From positions 1 through 32,831 of IMG/VR virus record IMGVR_UViG_3300007734_000585: a stretch of DNA of 32,831 nucleotides; one strand, written 5' to 3'. Shown piece after piece: positions 22,280 through 30,636 of this stretch (its first letter is position 1; the number at the start of each line of letters is the position of its first letter). Origin of the DNA: a virus. The notes beneath the pieces were generated by a model that did not search any database, was not told the origin of the DNA, and was given only the letters and a program-made list of their open reading frames with translations. Position numbers and translations under genes: made by a program.

Positions 22280-22972
22280 TTATGCGCCCGAAATGGTTTT
22301 GTATGCTTGAACGGCACCCTGGCTGAGTGTTGCCCCAGCAAGAATGCCACCAGATCTGCGAGCAGCAGAGGCAGCAAAATTGAGTTGGCCAGCCTGGCTT
22401 CTCGCGCTGTACAGGTTGAGCATGTTTTGCATGTCGGTAGACTGCAGCATGGCGGTGGCATCCTCAAAGCCCATGACCCTGGCGGTCAGCGCGTTGAGGT
22501 CTGCAACTCCAACATCACGCATGGTGGCCGCCACGTTCTCGGTTTGCACAGCCTGCACAGATCCTTCACCCAGCACGACACCGCTTGCAGCAGCCCTGGC
22601 TCGCATAGCTGCATTGGTGGCTCGCATGTTTTTGAGCAGGCTATTGCCAGCAATGGTGTAGTTCTGCGCCTCAATCTCGGCACGCTTGATGGTGCGGCCA
22701 GCCTGGATGGTGGCGTACTGTTCAGACATGTCAGCACGCACCTCGGCCACAGCCAGGGTGTCACGCGCCTGCAGCAAGTAGCTGGTCTGTTGGTTGATTG
22801 CAGCAGCCTTTTGCGCTTCTGCTGCGCCATACGCACCAATCAAGCCTGCAACACCCATGGCTTGCCCAGCGCTCACGTTTGGTATCCAGCTGGGTTTCAT
22901 AGACGCAGCAAACCCGCTTGTTGCGTAAGGGATCAATCCGGCTGAATATGAATTTGAAGTATCAACGGCCAT
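22280..22972 (-). CDS. Small internal virion protein (T7 gp14-like in position), 230 aa
   Basis: The N-terminal 60 residues are Gly/Ser-rich and mildly hydrophobic (AGQAMGVAGLIGAYGAAEAQ), followed by long Ala-rich helices (NMRATNAAMRARAAASGVVL) that end in a Gly-rich tail. This layout matches the small ejected protein thought to open the outer membrane. The ATG at 22972 has CAGGAA eight bases upstream; the frame is open to 23014 but that overlaps the tail tube gene. It is the first of the internal protein group. Confidence 0.75.
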   Translation of the reverse strand: MAVDTSNSYSAGLIPYATSGFAASMKPSWIPNVSAGQAMGVAGLIGAYGAAEAQKAAAINQQTSYLLQARDTLAVAEVRADMSEQYATIQAGRTIKRAEIEAQNYTIAGNSLLKNMRATNAAMRARAAASGVVLGEGSVQAVQTENVAATMRDVGVADLNALTARVMGFEDATAMLQSTDMQNMLNLYSARSQAGQLNFAASAARRSGGILAGATLSQGAVQAYKTISGA

Positions 22973-22973
22973 G

Positions 22974-24959
22974 TCATGTTCCTGAGAAAACAGCCACTCG
23001 GTAATCCAAACCAAGCAGGTTCATCTTGAGCGGCAGGTCTTGCGACACCTCGATGGACTGCTCGCGGCTATAACCAAGCACGCCATTGACGCGCTTGATG
23101 CCAGTGAATTCTGGCACTGGGTCATCCAACAGCGGATTGTCAAAGAGCCGGAATGCGACCGGCTGCTGGTTGATGATCAGGTTCTGGGTCTCGTTGACCA
23201 CAGCGCTGATCTCGACAATCCGCTTCTTGAACGACACCCGGCTGCCGGTCTGCAGCTTGACCTCTGCAGGCATGGTCTTGACGTAGACGGTGATAGGCAG
23301 GCCAACCTCGTAGCTGGTCGTGCTGGCGCGATCAAACGTCACCGAGCCACCACCGCTCACGGTCTCATTGCCCTGGGGCGAGCCATCGCAAATCACGTTC
23401 AGTGACTTGCCAACATGAGGCAGGCTGCTGGCGCTTGCTGCAGCTCCACCAACAAACGCACAGTCGGTGAAATACTCGTAGCCAAAGCGCTCAATGAAGT
23501 ATCTGTCAACGCTATTGAAGGTGCGCTTGGTCACAACGTAGATAGTGTTGACATCAATGCCAACGTCAATGAACTGGCCATCGGTTGTGAACTCGGACGG
23601 GCTTGTCACCTGCTGGCTGCGCATGATGCTGAACACAGCCATGCTGCCGTCATCGGTGTTGGTCATCAGCAACAGGTCTGCTTCCTCAGTGCTAGATGCC
23701 CGGCGCAAAGCAATGCGCTGCGGCCCCTTGAGCAAGTGGCCGGACAGCAGCGAAATGCGCTGTGTGATGTATGTGAGCTGAGTGTCGGAGAACACAAACT
23801 CGTTGAGTGACTTGCCTTGGCGCTGGATGTAGATCGAGCCAGACTCCACCGATTGCACCCGTGTGCCAGGCTTGATGCCATTGCGGCTCACGTTCTTGAA
23901 TGTGAAGGTTAGCGGGGTGACCGGATCGGTGCCCTGCTGCGGCACATAGAACTCGCCGCCTGTAGTGAAGACCTGGAAGTCACGCGAGCTGATGATGTCA
24001 GTGATCACGTTCAAATCGTTGGTGTCCAGCGTCGCCTCGACCGCATCGTCGTCCAACGATTCGCTTGGCACAAAATCGTAGAACAGACCGATCTTGGAGC
24101 CCCACACGGTAGATGGCCGTGACTTGCTGCCGCCAAAGTACAAGCGGCCTTCATGGAACGTGACGGTGCGCGGCCAGCCCTTGCCAGAGCTCCACACATC
24201 TTCGTAGCCACTTTCAATTTCCCAGTTGCCTTGCGCAATGTTGCTGGTGTCAAAAAACGGGTATTCAGTGATAGCTTTGACAACGGTTGCGCTGACGTAC
24301 TCCACAATGCGAGCCCGACCTTGCGGTGACGCATTGATGTACTGATTGACGCTAGAGGCAGAGAACGCAGAGTTTTGAGAAGTCAACGTGACATTACCCG
24401 ACACAGCACTTGGCGTTAAATGACCAGATGTTGGCGTTGTAATGGTCAGCGTGAATGCGTACTTGGGGATCGAGTCAAACGTGATGGTGGTGGCCGTCCA
24501 GGCCGTGTCGCTGGTGCGAGTGATGCGCACCGGCTGCAGGTCAGGATGCACCACGATCAGGGTGTCAGCAGACTGCGTCCAGCACATGTCATCAACAATG
24601 CTGCTGCCAATGGTGGTGGTCAGGTAATTGTTGCCGCTGCCGTTGATGTTGGCCTGCACTACACCGTTCTTGACGACGTACATGCGGTTGTGGGTGAAGC
24701 ACAGCATGTAGCTGTCATCAACCGAGAACTGGAAGGGCACCAAGCGCACGCCATTGCCTGCGCTGGGCGTAGAGCTGTTTGGCAGCTCCAGGATGTGTTT
24801 GGTGCCAGGCCTGCGACGCAGTCCACCCTGGGGCTGGATCAGCACGTTGGTGGCCTTGGCCAGGGCATTGTTGTAGGCCTGCAGATCCACCCGCGCACGC
24901 AACAGCGGGTCGAGCTCGCCCGTCGCAAAATTGGTGGTGAACTCTACAAAGCGCGGCAT
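22974..24959 (-). CDS. Tail tubular protein B / stabilisation protein, 661 aa
   Basis: This protein forms the nozzle of the short tail. The N-terminus (TNFATGELDPLLRARVDLQA, then QGGLRRRPGTKHI) is the conserved start of the T7 gp12-like nozzle family in podoviruses, in which the chain then folds as a beta propeller; GWPRTVTFHEGRLYFGGSKS is another family motif. It shares one base with the stop of tail tubular protein A (TGATG), the usual gene order. Its length is normal. Confidence 0.88.
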   Translation of the reverse strand: MPRFVEFTTNFATGELDPLLRARVDLQAYNNALAKATNVLIQPQGGLRRRPGTKHILELPNSSTPSAGNGVRLVPFQFSVDDSYMLCFTHNRMYVVKNGVVQANINGSGNNYLTTTIGSSIVDDMCWTQSADTLIVVHPDLQPVRITRTSDTAWTATTITFDSIPKYAFTLTITTPTSGHLTPSAVSGNVTLTSQNSAFSASSVNQYINASPQGRARIVEYVSATVVKAITEYPFFDTSNIAQGNWEIESGYEDVWSSGKGWPRTVTFHEGRLYFGGSKSRPSTVWGSKIGLFYDFVPSESLDDDAVEATLDTNDLNVITDIISSRDFQVFTTGGEFYVPQQGTDPVTPLTFTFKNVSRNGIKPGTRVQSVESGSIYIQRQGKSLNEFVFSDTQLTYITQRISLLSGHLLKGPQRIALRRASSTEEADLLLMTNTDDGSMAVFSIMRSQQVTSPSEFTTDGQFIDVGIDVNTIYVVTKRTFNSVDRYFIERFGYEYFTDCAFVGGAAASASSLPHVGKSLNVICDGSPQGNETVSGGGSVTFDRASTTSYEVGLPITVYVKTMPAEVKLQTGSRVSFKKRIVEISAVVNETQNLIINQQPVAFRLFDNPLLDDPVPEFTGIKRVNGVLGYSREQSIEVSQDLPLKMNLLGLDYRVAVFSGT

Positions 24960-25573
24960 CAGTTCCTCACTGCGATCAGGCTGTAGTCTTCAATGATGCG
25001 CACAGGGTTGTTTTGGCCATCAATCTGTGCGGCGGTGCGGAAGTAGCCACCACGACCATTCTCAGAGATGTCGCCAGTGGCCACGCGCTGCCACTTGGCA
25101 GCCTTGTCCTGTTGCTCGGTGATGGTCTCGGCAATGTGCCAGGCCACCATGTATTTCAACAGCTGCACAAAGTATTGCGGCATGGCGTACTCAGGCACGC
25201 TGTACTGGTAGTCGATGTAGACGTTGGTCAAGTTGGTGAGCAGGCTGTCGCCCTGGATCTCCCAATCCTTTTGCACTGGGCTGCCAGGGTTGGCGCTGTT
25301 GTACACAGCGCGGGGATTGGCCAGTTTGTCGCCAGGCAACTGGTAGGCGTATGTCCAAACGGTGGCTGGCGCTGTGATGAGCTGCGCCAGCTGCACCTTC
25401 TTCATGCTGAAACTCCACGGGTACATGACCAGGGTGGAGTCGCGGATATCTGGGTAGAGTCGGTCGCAAACGCTGGACTCGTCGGTGCCGTCATTGAAAG
25501 ACGATATTGCCTTGGCTCCAATCAAGAGCAGGGCATCAGAGCAGATCGATACACCAGTGTCGCCAGCAGCCAT
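24959..25573 (-). CDS. Tail tubular protein A (T7 gp11-like adaptor), 204 aa
   Basis: This forms the ring joining portal and nozzle. The N-terminal SICSDALLLIGAKAISSFND and the following CDRLYPDIRDSTLVMYPWSF are typical of the family, as is the central YQLPGDKLANPRAV. Its length is normal. AGAGG lies upstream of the ATG, and a hairpin lies between it and the decoration-like gene. It overlaps the next gene. Confidence 0.9.
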   Translation of the reverse strand: MAAGDTGVSICSDALLLIGAKAISSFNDGTDESSVCDRLYPDIRDSTLVMYPWSFSMKKVQLAQLITAPATVWTYAYQLPGDKLANPRAVYNSANPGSPVQKDWEIQGDSLLTNLTNVYIDYQYSVPEYAMPQYFVQLLKYMVAWHIAETITEQQDKAAKWQRVATGDISENGRGGYFRTAAQIDGQNNPVRIIEDYSLIAVRN

Positions 25574-25594
25574 ACAAACCTCTTAATGTAAGAA

Positions 25595-25628
25595 GAGCCA
25601 ACCTCCGAGAATCCCCAGAGGCTGGCTC
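25595..25628 (-). terminator. Hairpin after the capsid genes, candidate (partial) terminator
   Basis: Read leftward, GAGCCAGCCTC pairs with GAGGTTGGCTC (11 bp with one G-U pair) around a 12-nt loop and is followed by TTCTTAC. The T tract is short, so it may be a partial terminator or RNA-processing stem that lowers expression of tail genes relative to capsid, as the terminator after T7 gene 10 does. Confidence 0.55.
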
Positions 25629-25646
25629 CATTTGAGTCAACGCCGA

Positions 25647-25934
25647 TTAGTCGGTGTTGGTCACAGTTGCGGCGGTCGCGTCAGACGTATCGACCACGCC
25701 AGCAGCGGAGACACTCATCACAACGTGCCAGCCTGCAGTGGACACAGCGCCACTGGAAGTTGTCACACGCCAGATCAGGTCGCCAACCTTGAGCAAGGAA
25801 GACACGCTGTTGAAGTAGCCGCTGGTGTCAACCGTTGCGGCAGCGTCGGTGGTGGTGTAAGTCCACATTTGCGGAGCATTGCCCGCTTTGGACTGAGCAC
25901 CTGCGGCATTGAAGCCTGCTGAATCAAAAGCCAT
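25647..25934 (-). CDS. Capsid decoration / head-associated protein, 95 aa
   Basis: A small Ser/Thr/Val/Ala-rich beta protein: MAFDSAGFNAAGAQSKAGNA, then DTSGYFNSVSSLLKVGDLIW and WHVVMSVSAAGVVDTSD. Proteins with this MAFD...Q.K.GNAP....Y..TD..ATV..SGYFN...LLKVGD plan follow the major capsid gene in many podoviruses and myoviruses and are presumed head decoration proteins. It lies 16 bp after the capsid gene and before a hairpin, so it would be made in the same high amount. Confidence 0.7.
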   Translation of the reverse strand: MAFDSAGFNAAGAQSKAGNAPQMWTYTTTDAAATVDTSGYFNSVSSLLKVGDLIWRVTTSSGAVSTAGWHVVMSVSAAGVVDTSDATAATVTNTD

Positions 25935-25950
25935 TTTCAGACCCTCCTAA

Positions 25951-26805
25951 TTAGGCTGCAGCCGCAGTGTCGCGGGCAGTGATTTTGACGATACCCTCGG
26001 AATCGATGCTAATTGCACCAGCCGAGAACACAGCATTGACAAGCCAGCTGGTTTTCTCAGGGATGTAATTGATCTCGGTGCGAGGAGCGATGCCTTCGGC
26101 GTAGCCAATGGCGCTGGTGTGGAATGCGTACAAAGTACGGTCGCTAGAACCGTCAATGGGCAAGCCACCTTCGGTGCGATCACCCAGCACATGGAACTGG
26201 AAGCCCATGAACGTGGAGATTTCACCTTGTACCAAAGCCTTAACGGTGTTGAAGTCAGAGCTGGTGACAGAGGTCTGTTCCAACATTGCAGCCAAAGAGT
26301 TGGCGTGAATGATGATGTGACGACCGTCGCTGGGCACGTTCTTCGCGTTGAGGATCTTGGCGGCTTCGCGCAACTTGCTGATGTTCATGTTGGTGTTTGC
26401 GCCACCAATGCTGTTGGCCACAGTGCCAGTGCTGGTTGCAGCAGCCAGTGCGTCCAAGATCAATTGATCTTGACGACGACCGATTGCATTGCCAACAACT
26501 TGCACAAGCTCAGAGCGCTCATCAAAGTTGACTTTGGCCTGGCTGAAGATGTCGCTGTACTCAGCGGCATTCCAATCAGACAAGGTGCAGGTGACAGTGC
26601 TGAAACCCACATTGAGTGGGGTCACATCAGTCTGCGGAACACGGGCGGTGGCAACGCCACGACCCACTTTGGGAAATTTAACAGTGGAGCCTTCGACACC
26701 ACGACGCTGACGCACAGCACCAACCAGTTCTGCTTTGCCCTGGTAGGCTTGTTTGACCTCAGCATCGAATAGCGTCACAAAGGCATTTGAGAGAGAAATG
26801 CTCAT
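25951..26805 (-). CDS. Major capsid protein, 284 aa
   Basis: This is the HK97-fold shell protein. The sequence shows family features of podoviral capsid proteins: a short N-arm, GRGVATARVPQTDVTPLNVG, helix SELVQVVGNAIGRRQDQLIL (the long spine helix), the DGRHIIIHANSLAAML segment and the beta-rich end (EINYIPEKTSWLVNAVFSAG). GAGG lies upstream of the ATG. It has its own promoter and a terminator upstream, which is consistent with very high late expression. Confidence 0.88.
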   Translation of the reverse strand: MSISLSNAFVTLFDAEVKQAYQGKAELVGAVRQRRGVEGSTVKFPKVGRGVATARVPQTDVTPLNVGFSTVTCTLSDWNAAEYSDIFSQAKVNFDERSELVQVVGNAIGRRQDQLILDALAAATSTGTVANSIGGANTNMNISKLREAAKILNAKNVPSDGRHIIIHANSLAAMLEQTSVTSSDFNTVKALVQGEISTFMGFQFHVLGDRTEGGLPIDGSSDRTLYAFHTSAIGYAEGIAPRTEINYIPEKTSWLVNAVFSAGAISIDSEGIVKITARDTAAAA

Positions 26806-26945
26806 TGGGATACCTCATTCGGTTGTTGATCAGGGTTTATCGCGTCGGTGAGCCGCTGATGCGGGCCTGTGCTTGCTGGTATCGCCAGCCACTCGGTGGT
26901 GTCTCGCCACTGGTCAGGGTCGGTTGCCCGATAAGCCTTGGCCCG

Positions 26946-26972
26946 ATTGTAGAAGAAATTTCACGTTGTCAA
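26946..26972 (-). promoter_or_regulatory. Sigma70-like promoter for the major capsid gene
   Basis: Read leftward, a perfect -35 TTGACA (26972-26967) and TACAAT (26951-26946, 5 of 6) are separated by 15 bp, slightly short of the optimum. It lies just downstream of the strong terminator and about 140 bp before the capsid ATG, so the capsid gene would be transcribed independently of the scaffold and portal genes. Confidence 0.6.
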
Positions 26973-26994
26973 TAGGGGGTGTTGGTAAATGGAC

Positions 26995-27021
26995 AAAAAA
27001 AGACCCAGACGAATCTGGGTC
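26995..27021 (-). terminator. Strong intrinsic terminator after the scaffold gene
   Basis: Read leftward, GACCCAGA-TTCG-TCTGGGTC forms a perfect 8-bp stem closed by a UUCG tetraloop and is followed by seven T residues. This is a textbook rho-independent terminator for the leftward transcript, 36 bp after the scaffold stop. Confidence 0.88.
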
Positions 27022-27056
27022 AAAGGGCAACTGCCTGTGGGCAGACCTTGGAGTTG

Positions 27057-27833
27057 TTATTTGATGGACGCTTGAAACATCCTTTCGACCTTCTGCCGAT
27101 AAGCCGGGTCGGTCTTGTATTTGGGATCGGCCACCATGGCATAAAGCTCTTCCTTGCTGGGTGTACCTTCTGCAGGCATGGACTCAATGGGCACCCTGCC
27201 TTCGTAGGCTTCGCGCACCTTCATCAGCGCGGTGAGGCCGCGAGCGGTGCCACCCATGATCTTGAACTCCTCAAAGTCGTCCTTTGACCAGACACCCTTG
27301 TTGACTAGGCCGCGAGCCCAATCCACCATGCCGTTGACAATTGCGCCAGCATTGGGGCCCAGCTGCTTCATCTCGACTGCAGGGTCAACCATGTCACCTT
27401 GCATGATCTCCTGGGCTTGGGTCTGCAGATTGGTGACCAGCTCGTCAAACGCAGCCTGAGACAGCCCGTTGTTCTTTGCCCAGCCGGACAAAGCGTTGGC
27501 CATTGGGTTGCTGTCTGCTTGCTCGCCAAAGGCTTTGAGGTCGTACTTACCATCTGCTGGCGCTTTGTGTTTGCCCTGGCTGATTTGCTTGCGCAAGTCT
27601 GACCAGCTCTTGGCAATGCCTTCCAGGTCGGGCTCGTTGGAGTCCTTTTTCCAGAAGTTTTCTGGCCAGTAGTCTGGCCGCTCAAGAGGATCATCAGGCG
27701 CTGGCGCACCTGCGGGAGCGGTCTTGTGGTCGATTTCGACGGCTTGTGGATTTTGCGGCTTGGTGTCGTCAGTCACTTGCACGTTGTCAAGTAGGCCGGT
27801 TCCACCGGGCTCGACGGTTGCTGTGTCGGTCAT
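27057..27833 (-). CDS. Capsid scaffolding protein, 258 aa
   Basis: An acidic, largely helical protein that should shape the prohead and then leave it. The first 55 residues are low-complexity and acidic; a conserved element follows (RPDYWPENFWKKDSNEPDLE, then WSDLRKQISQGKHKAP), typical of podoviral scaffolds, and a helical C-terminus ends in charged residues (YRQKVERMFQASIK). The position between the Bbp19-like gene and the capsid gene is the standard one. ATGA overlap at the start; a terminator follows the stop. Confidence 0.88.
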   Translation of the reverse strand: MTDTATVEPGGTGLLDNVQVTDDTKPQNPQAVEIDHKTAPAGAPAPDDPLERPDYWPENFWKKDSNEPDLEGIAKSWSDLRKQISQGKHKAPADGKYDLKAFGEQADSNPMANALSGWAKNNGLSQAAFDELVTNLQTQAQEIMQGDMVDPAVEMKQLGPNAGAIVNGMVDWARGLVNKGVWSKDDFEEFKIMGGTARGLTALMKVREAYEGRVPIESMPAEGTPSKEELYAMVADPKYKTDPAYRQKVERMFQASIK

Positions 27834-28093
27834 AGTTTCCTTGCTGTGTTGATCCGTACCTCGATGTCTCTCACCACCGTCCTTTGCCCTTCAGCAAAAT
27901 AGGCGTGTGAAGAGTCTGTGCCCGGCACGGCGATGGGCACATTCACATACATGTCTTTGAGCCACTGCAAGAGTTTCTGGCCGTCCTCAGAGCCAAAGAC
28001 GCGCAAAGTCAGACGCGCCAGATCTTCACGCTGCTGGGCCACATCCCGGATATCTTCGGTTTGGCCAATGGCGTTGATCTCGTCCCAGCTCAT
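27830..28093 (-). CDS. Bbp19-like phage protein, 87 aa
   Basis: A small protein with the pattern ...LRVFGSEDGQKLLQWLKDMY... followed by AYFAEGQRTVVRDIEVRINT. This matches the Bbp19-like phage family (named from Bordetella phage BPP-1), whose members sit between portal and scaffold genes; the role is unknown but presumably concerns head assembly. It overlaps both the portal stop and the scaffold start (ATGA at each side). Confidence 0.75.
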   Translation of the reverse strand: MSWDEINAIGQTEDIRDVAQQREDLARLTLRVFGSEDGQKLLQWLKDMYVNVPIAVPGTDSSHAYFAEGQRTVVRDIEVRINTARKL

Positions 28094-29703
28094 GCCATGG
28101 CTCCTTGTGGTGCTGGCAGCGCTTGCATACCGGCACCGCCCTGGGCCTGCATGGCCATGGCCTGCGCGATGGCTTGCTGCTGCTGTTGGTTACGCATCTC
28201 TTCCATGAGCACAGCACGCTCGGCTGCAGTGTTGCGCACAGAGGCAGGCACGCCCAGCTTGTCGGCCAGGTAGTCCACCAGCATGTCGGTCTTGATGGCC
28301 AACTGGCCATCGGTGCCCAGGCCCTGGCTGATCTGTAGGTACTGCATGATCGCGTTGACCTCTTCCATGTTTTGAGCCATGGCCAGGGGTGCGACAGGGG
28401 TCACCTTGACTTCAAGGCCATTGACCCGTAGCGGCATGTCAATCAAGCCGCGCTCGTCCATCACTTCCAAGATCTTGGCCGTGACAGGGATCATGGTCTC
28501 GTTGATCAAGCGGCCAAAGGCAGAACCCAGGTTCTGGGCCAGCTCCTTCATGCGCTCCACGATCTCGGTGGCAGACCTGGCGCTCATGTTGTCTGGCGGC
28601 AACGATTCGTCCAACAGGATGCGCTTGACGTTTGAGCGTAGGTCGTTGATCACCAGCTGGCTGACGTTGAAGTCGCCGGAGCGGGGCAGGGGCAGCAGGG
28701 CGGGGCCTTGTGAGCCACCATTGCGTGCCACAGGGATGATGGCACCAGGCACGATCTTGACCGTGTTGGGGTTGAGCACACCATCGTCTGCAGCGGTGTA
28801 GACACCGGCCACGGCCAGCGATGCGTTCTTGAGCAGCAGCTCGATGGTCTTGTTCAGCGTCTTGATGTCTGGCAGCGCGGTCATCAATGGGCCACGACCA
28901 TAGATCTCACCGGCCACCTTCATGTAACGACTGATCACCCATGGGCTCATCTTGCGACGGCGGTATACCAGCTCCTGCTTGGATACCTTGTCGATAACGT
29001 GGTAGCAGTAGTCGCCGCGCTTATGGTCGTAGATGGTGGCCTCCAAGAGCTCCACATCGTCGGTTGGTTTGTTGTCAATGCGGCGTTGCAACTCGTCTGG
29101 AATATCGGCATCTGGCCATTGGCGCTGGATGCTTTCGCCCTTCATGCGCATGCGACGGTAGACATTGTCCACCTGGCCGTTTGCTCCTTCTTCGTAACTG
29201 ACCAGGAAGAGCGGCACGGGGATAAAGTTGAGCGGCTGCACATCGTCGCCAGGCTGCACCATCATGCAAGCAGTGCCCACAGCCAGGTCGAGCAAGAACT
29301 CACCCATGGCAATGTCAAAGTTGGACTGATTGAGCACGGTGAACATCTTGTCCTGGTAAACCTCCAGGATGGCTTGGGCCTGCTGCCTGCGATCAGCCGG
29401 GATGTCTGAGCCAGCTTCCAGCTTTGCCCACTTGCGCTGGGGTGGGAATACAACCGACTGCAACCGATTGGCAAAGCGCTGGGTGCTGTTGATCGCGGTC
29501 GAATCAAACACGCGCTGCATCTTCTTGCTGCCTGTGGCACCACCTTCCCACAGCCCGTAGAGCTGGCGCTGGGGCAGAGCAAATTCGTAAGCATCTTGGT
29601 AGAGCTGCTGGAATTCGTCCTTCTTGCGCTGGGCGAGCTCCTGGCGTTTCAAGATCTGCTCAGGGGTGAGGCGCATGCCTCCAGTTGTGTTGTTTGTTGC
29701 CAT
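28090..29703 (-). CDS. Portal (head-tail connector) protein, 537 aa
   Basis: This forms the dodecameric vertex through which DNA is packaged and ejected. Family features of T7 gp8-like connectors are visible: DSTAINSTQRFANRLQSVVF and PPQRKWAKLEAG near residues 67-100, FLLDLAVGTACMMVQPGDD, SRYMKVAGEIYGRGPLMTAL, and the C-terminal helix region with RSATEIVERMKELAQNLGSA. A Gln/Met/Ala-rich tail follows. AAGGA lies upstream of the ATG at 29703. Its length is normal for the family. Confidence 0.92.
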   Translation of the reverse strand: MATNNTTGGMRLTPEQILKRQELAQRKKDEFQQLYQDAYEFALPQRQLYGLWEGGATGSKKMQRVFDSTAINSTQRFANRLQSVVFPPQRKWAKLEAGSDIPADRRQQAQAILEVYQDKMFTVLNQSNFDIAMGEFLLDLAVGTACMMVQPGDDVQPLNFIPVPLFLVSYEEGANGQVDNVYRRMRMKGESIQRQWPDADIPDELQRRIDNKPTDDVELLEATIYDHKRGDYCYHVIDKVSKQELVYRRRKMSPWVISRYMKVAGEIYGRGPLMTALPDIKTLNKTIELLLKNASLAVAGVYTAADDGVLNPNTVKIVPGAIIPVARNGGSQGPALLPLPRSGDFNVSQLVINDLRSNVKRILLDESLPPDNMSARSATEIVERMKELAQNLGSAFGRLINETMIPVTAKILEVMDERGLIDMPLRVNGLEVKVTPVAPLAMAQNMEEVNAIMQYLQISQGLGTDGQLAIKTDMLVDYLADKLGVPASVRNTAAERAVLMEEMRNQQQQQAIAQAMAMQAQGGAGMQALPAPQGAMA

Positions 29704-29706
29704 GAT

Positions 29707-30030
29707 TCAGTCCTTGTCCATCTTGTATTTGTCCAGCAGGTTCCTTCCCTTTGCGGCCAGCCTGGCTGCGGCACCAGCTGTGCGCGGCACCGGCTCGCCC
29801 CAAGCATTGGCTGCAAGCGCCAGCCTGGTCGGGTCGCCGTCCTTGTCCACCAAAGGCCCACTTGGGTTGGTGTAGAAGCGGGTCAGGAATGAGCCTTTGC
29901 GGCGAGCACGCTCACCCAGCGGGCTGGATTCCTTGACACCAGGCTGCAGGTTCTTGCTCTCACCAGAACGCTCAAACTTGCGCCGACCAGCTTCGGTCAG
30001 ACCACCCTCTGGGTCTTTGTATTTGCTCAC
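29707..30030 (-). CDS. DUF6321-like basic phage protein, 107 aa
   Basis: A basic protein with the motif series DPEGGLTEAGRRKFER, LQPGVKESSP, RRKGSFLTRFYTNPSGPLVD, and PTRLALAANAWGEPVPRT. This is the DUF6321-like plan seen in podoviruses and large phages; the function is unknown, and the charge suggests nucleic-acid binding or a packaged protein. A GTG start at 30030 overlaps the previous stop (GTGA). It directly precedes the portal gene. Confidence 0.75.
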   Translation of the reverse strand: MSKYKDPEGGLTEAGRRKFERSGESKNLQPGVKESSPLGERARRKGSFLTRFYTNPSGPLVDKDGDPTRLALAANAWGEPVPRTAGAAARLAAKGRNLLDKYKMDKD

Positions 30031-30182
30031 TTCTTTGCTGCTGCCATGTTGTCAACCAGGTTTGGATATGGTCGCCCAGCTTTTGCAGCACGACGCATAG
30101 CCATTCGCTTTTGTGACGATGACAGCTCCTTTGGTTTGCCCAGGTCTTTGGGCCTTGGTTTTTCCCAGACTTCTTTTTCCAT
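30027..30182 (-). CDS. Small basic phage protein, 51 aa
   Basis: The ATG at 30182 has GAGGA 5 nt upstream. The product is Lys/Arg-rich (KPRPKDLGKPKELSSSQKRM) and ends with RAAKAGRPYPNLVDNMAAAK, a conserved end among small basic proteins near portal genes of podoviruses. Its composition suggests DNA or RNA binding. The open frame upstream to 30299 is not part of it. Confidence 0.65.
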   Translation of the reverse strand: MEKEVWEKPRPKDLGKPKELSSSQKRMAMRRAAKAGRPYPNLVDNMAAAKK

Positions 30183-30183
30183 G

Positions 30184-30636
30184 TCAGTCCTCTTCTGCTT
30201 CATCGGTGATGGGGCCACCAACCAGCCATGCGTCGCAGGTGCGCGAGGCAGCACACTTGAAGTGCAAGAGCTCGCAATAGCCAAGATCGGCAGACTCAAT
30301 TACATCTTCGTCGTATCCAGCTTCCTGCTCTGGGCGCTTGGCCTCGATGCCAGCCTTGATGCAGTCCAGCATTTGCTTGGTCTTGATGAAGGCAGAGCAG
30401 TTGCCGCAGCGCATGCCCATGGCCTCGGCCACGGTGCAATTGAGCATGGTGGCTTTCTTGAGCCAGAACACTTCGTTGTTCTTGGTGTCATTGGGATTTG
30501 CTGGGCCGTAGCCATAGTGCTCAAACGCAAAGTTGCGGGCCTTGAGGTTTTCAGCCAGGTCGCGTGTAGCGATGGGGCAGGAATACTCTTCTTGCTCCAG
30601 CTCTGCGTCCATCAGCATGGCGCGTTTGGTTGCCAT
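30184..30636 (-). CDS. Cysteine-rich, possibly Fe-S binding phage protein, 150 aa
   Basis: The product has eight Cys (residues 20, 67, 77, 80, 92, 121, 128 and 134). The cluster CGNCSAF...DCI...GYCELLHFKCAASRTCDAW is reminiscent of high-potential iron-sulfur proteins, in which four Cys bind a 4Fe-4S cube, but spacing differs and zinc is possible. Similar proteins (CP-x-A-T near the N-terminus, GPANPND, Cys-rich end) occur between terminase and portal genes in other podoviruses. The ATG at 30636 overlaps the previous stop (TGATG); a GTG three bases earlier is possible. It is cytoplasmic, with no signal peptide. Confidence 0.65.
   Translation of the reverse strand: MATKRAMLMDAELEQEEYSCPIATRDLAENLKARNFAFEHYGYGPANPNDTKNNEVFWLKKATMLNCTVAEAMGMRCGNCSAFIKTKQMLDCIKAGIEAKRPEQEAGYDEDVIESADLGYCELLHFKCAASRTCDAWLVGGPITDEAEED

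Noticed and set aside
26806-27056. tRNA or small RNA gene in the capsid leader
   Set aside because: No cloverleaf, anticodon arm or CCA-type end could be built; the only clear structure is the terminator hairpin.
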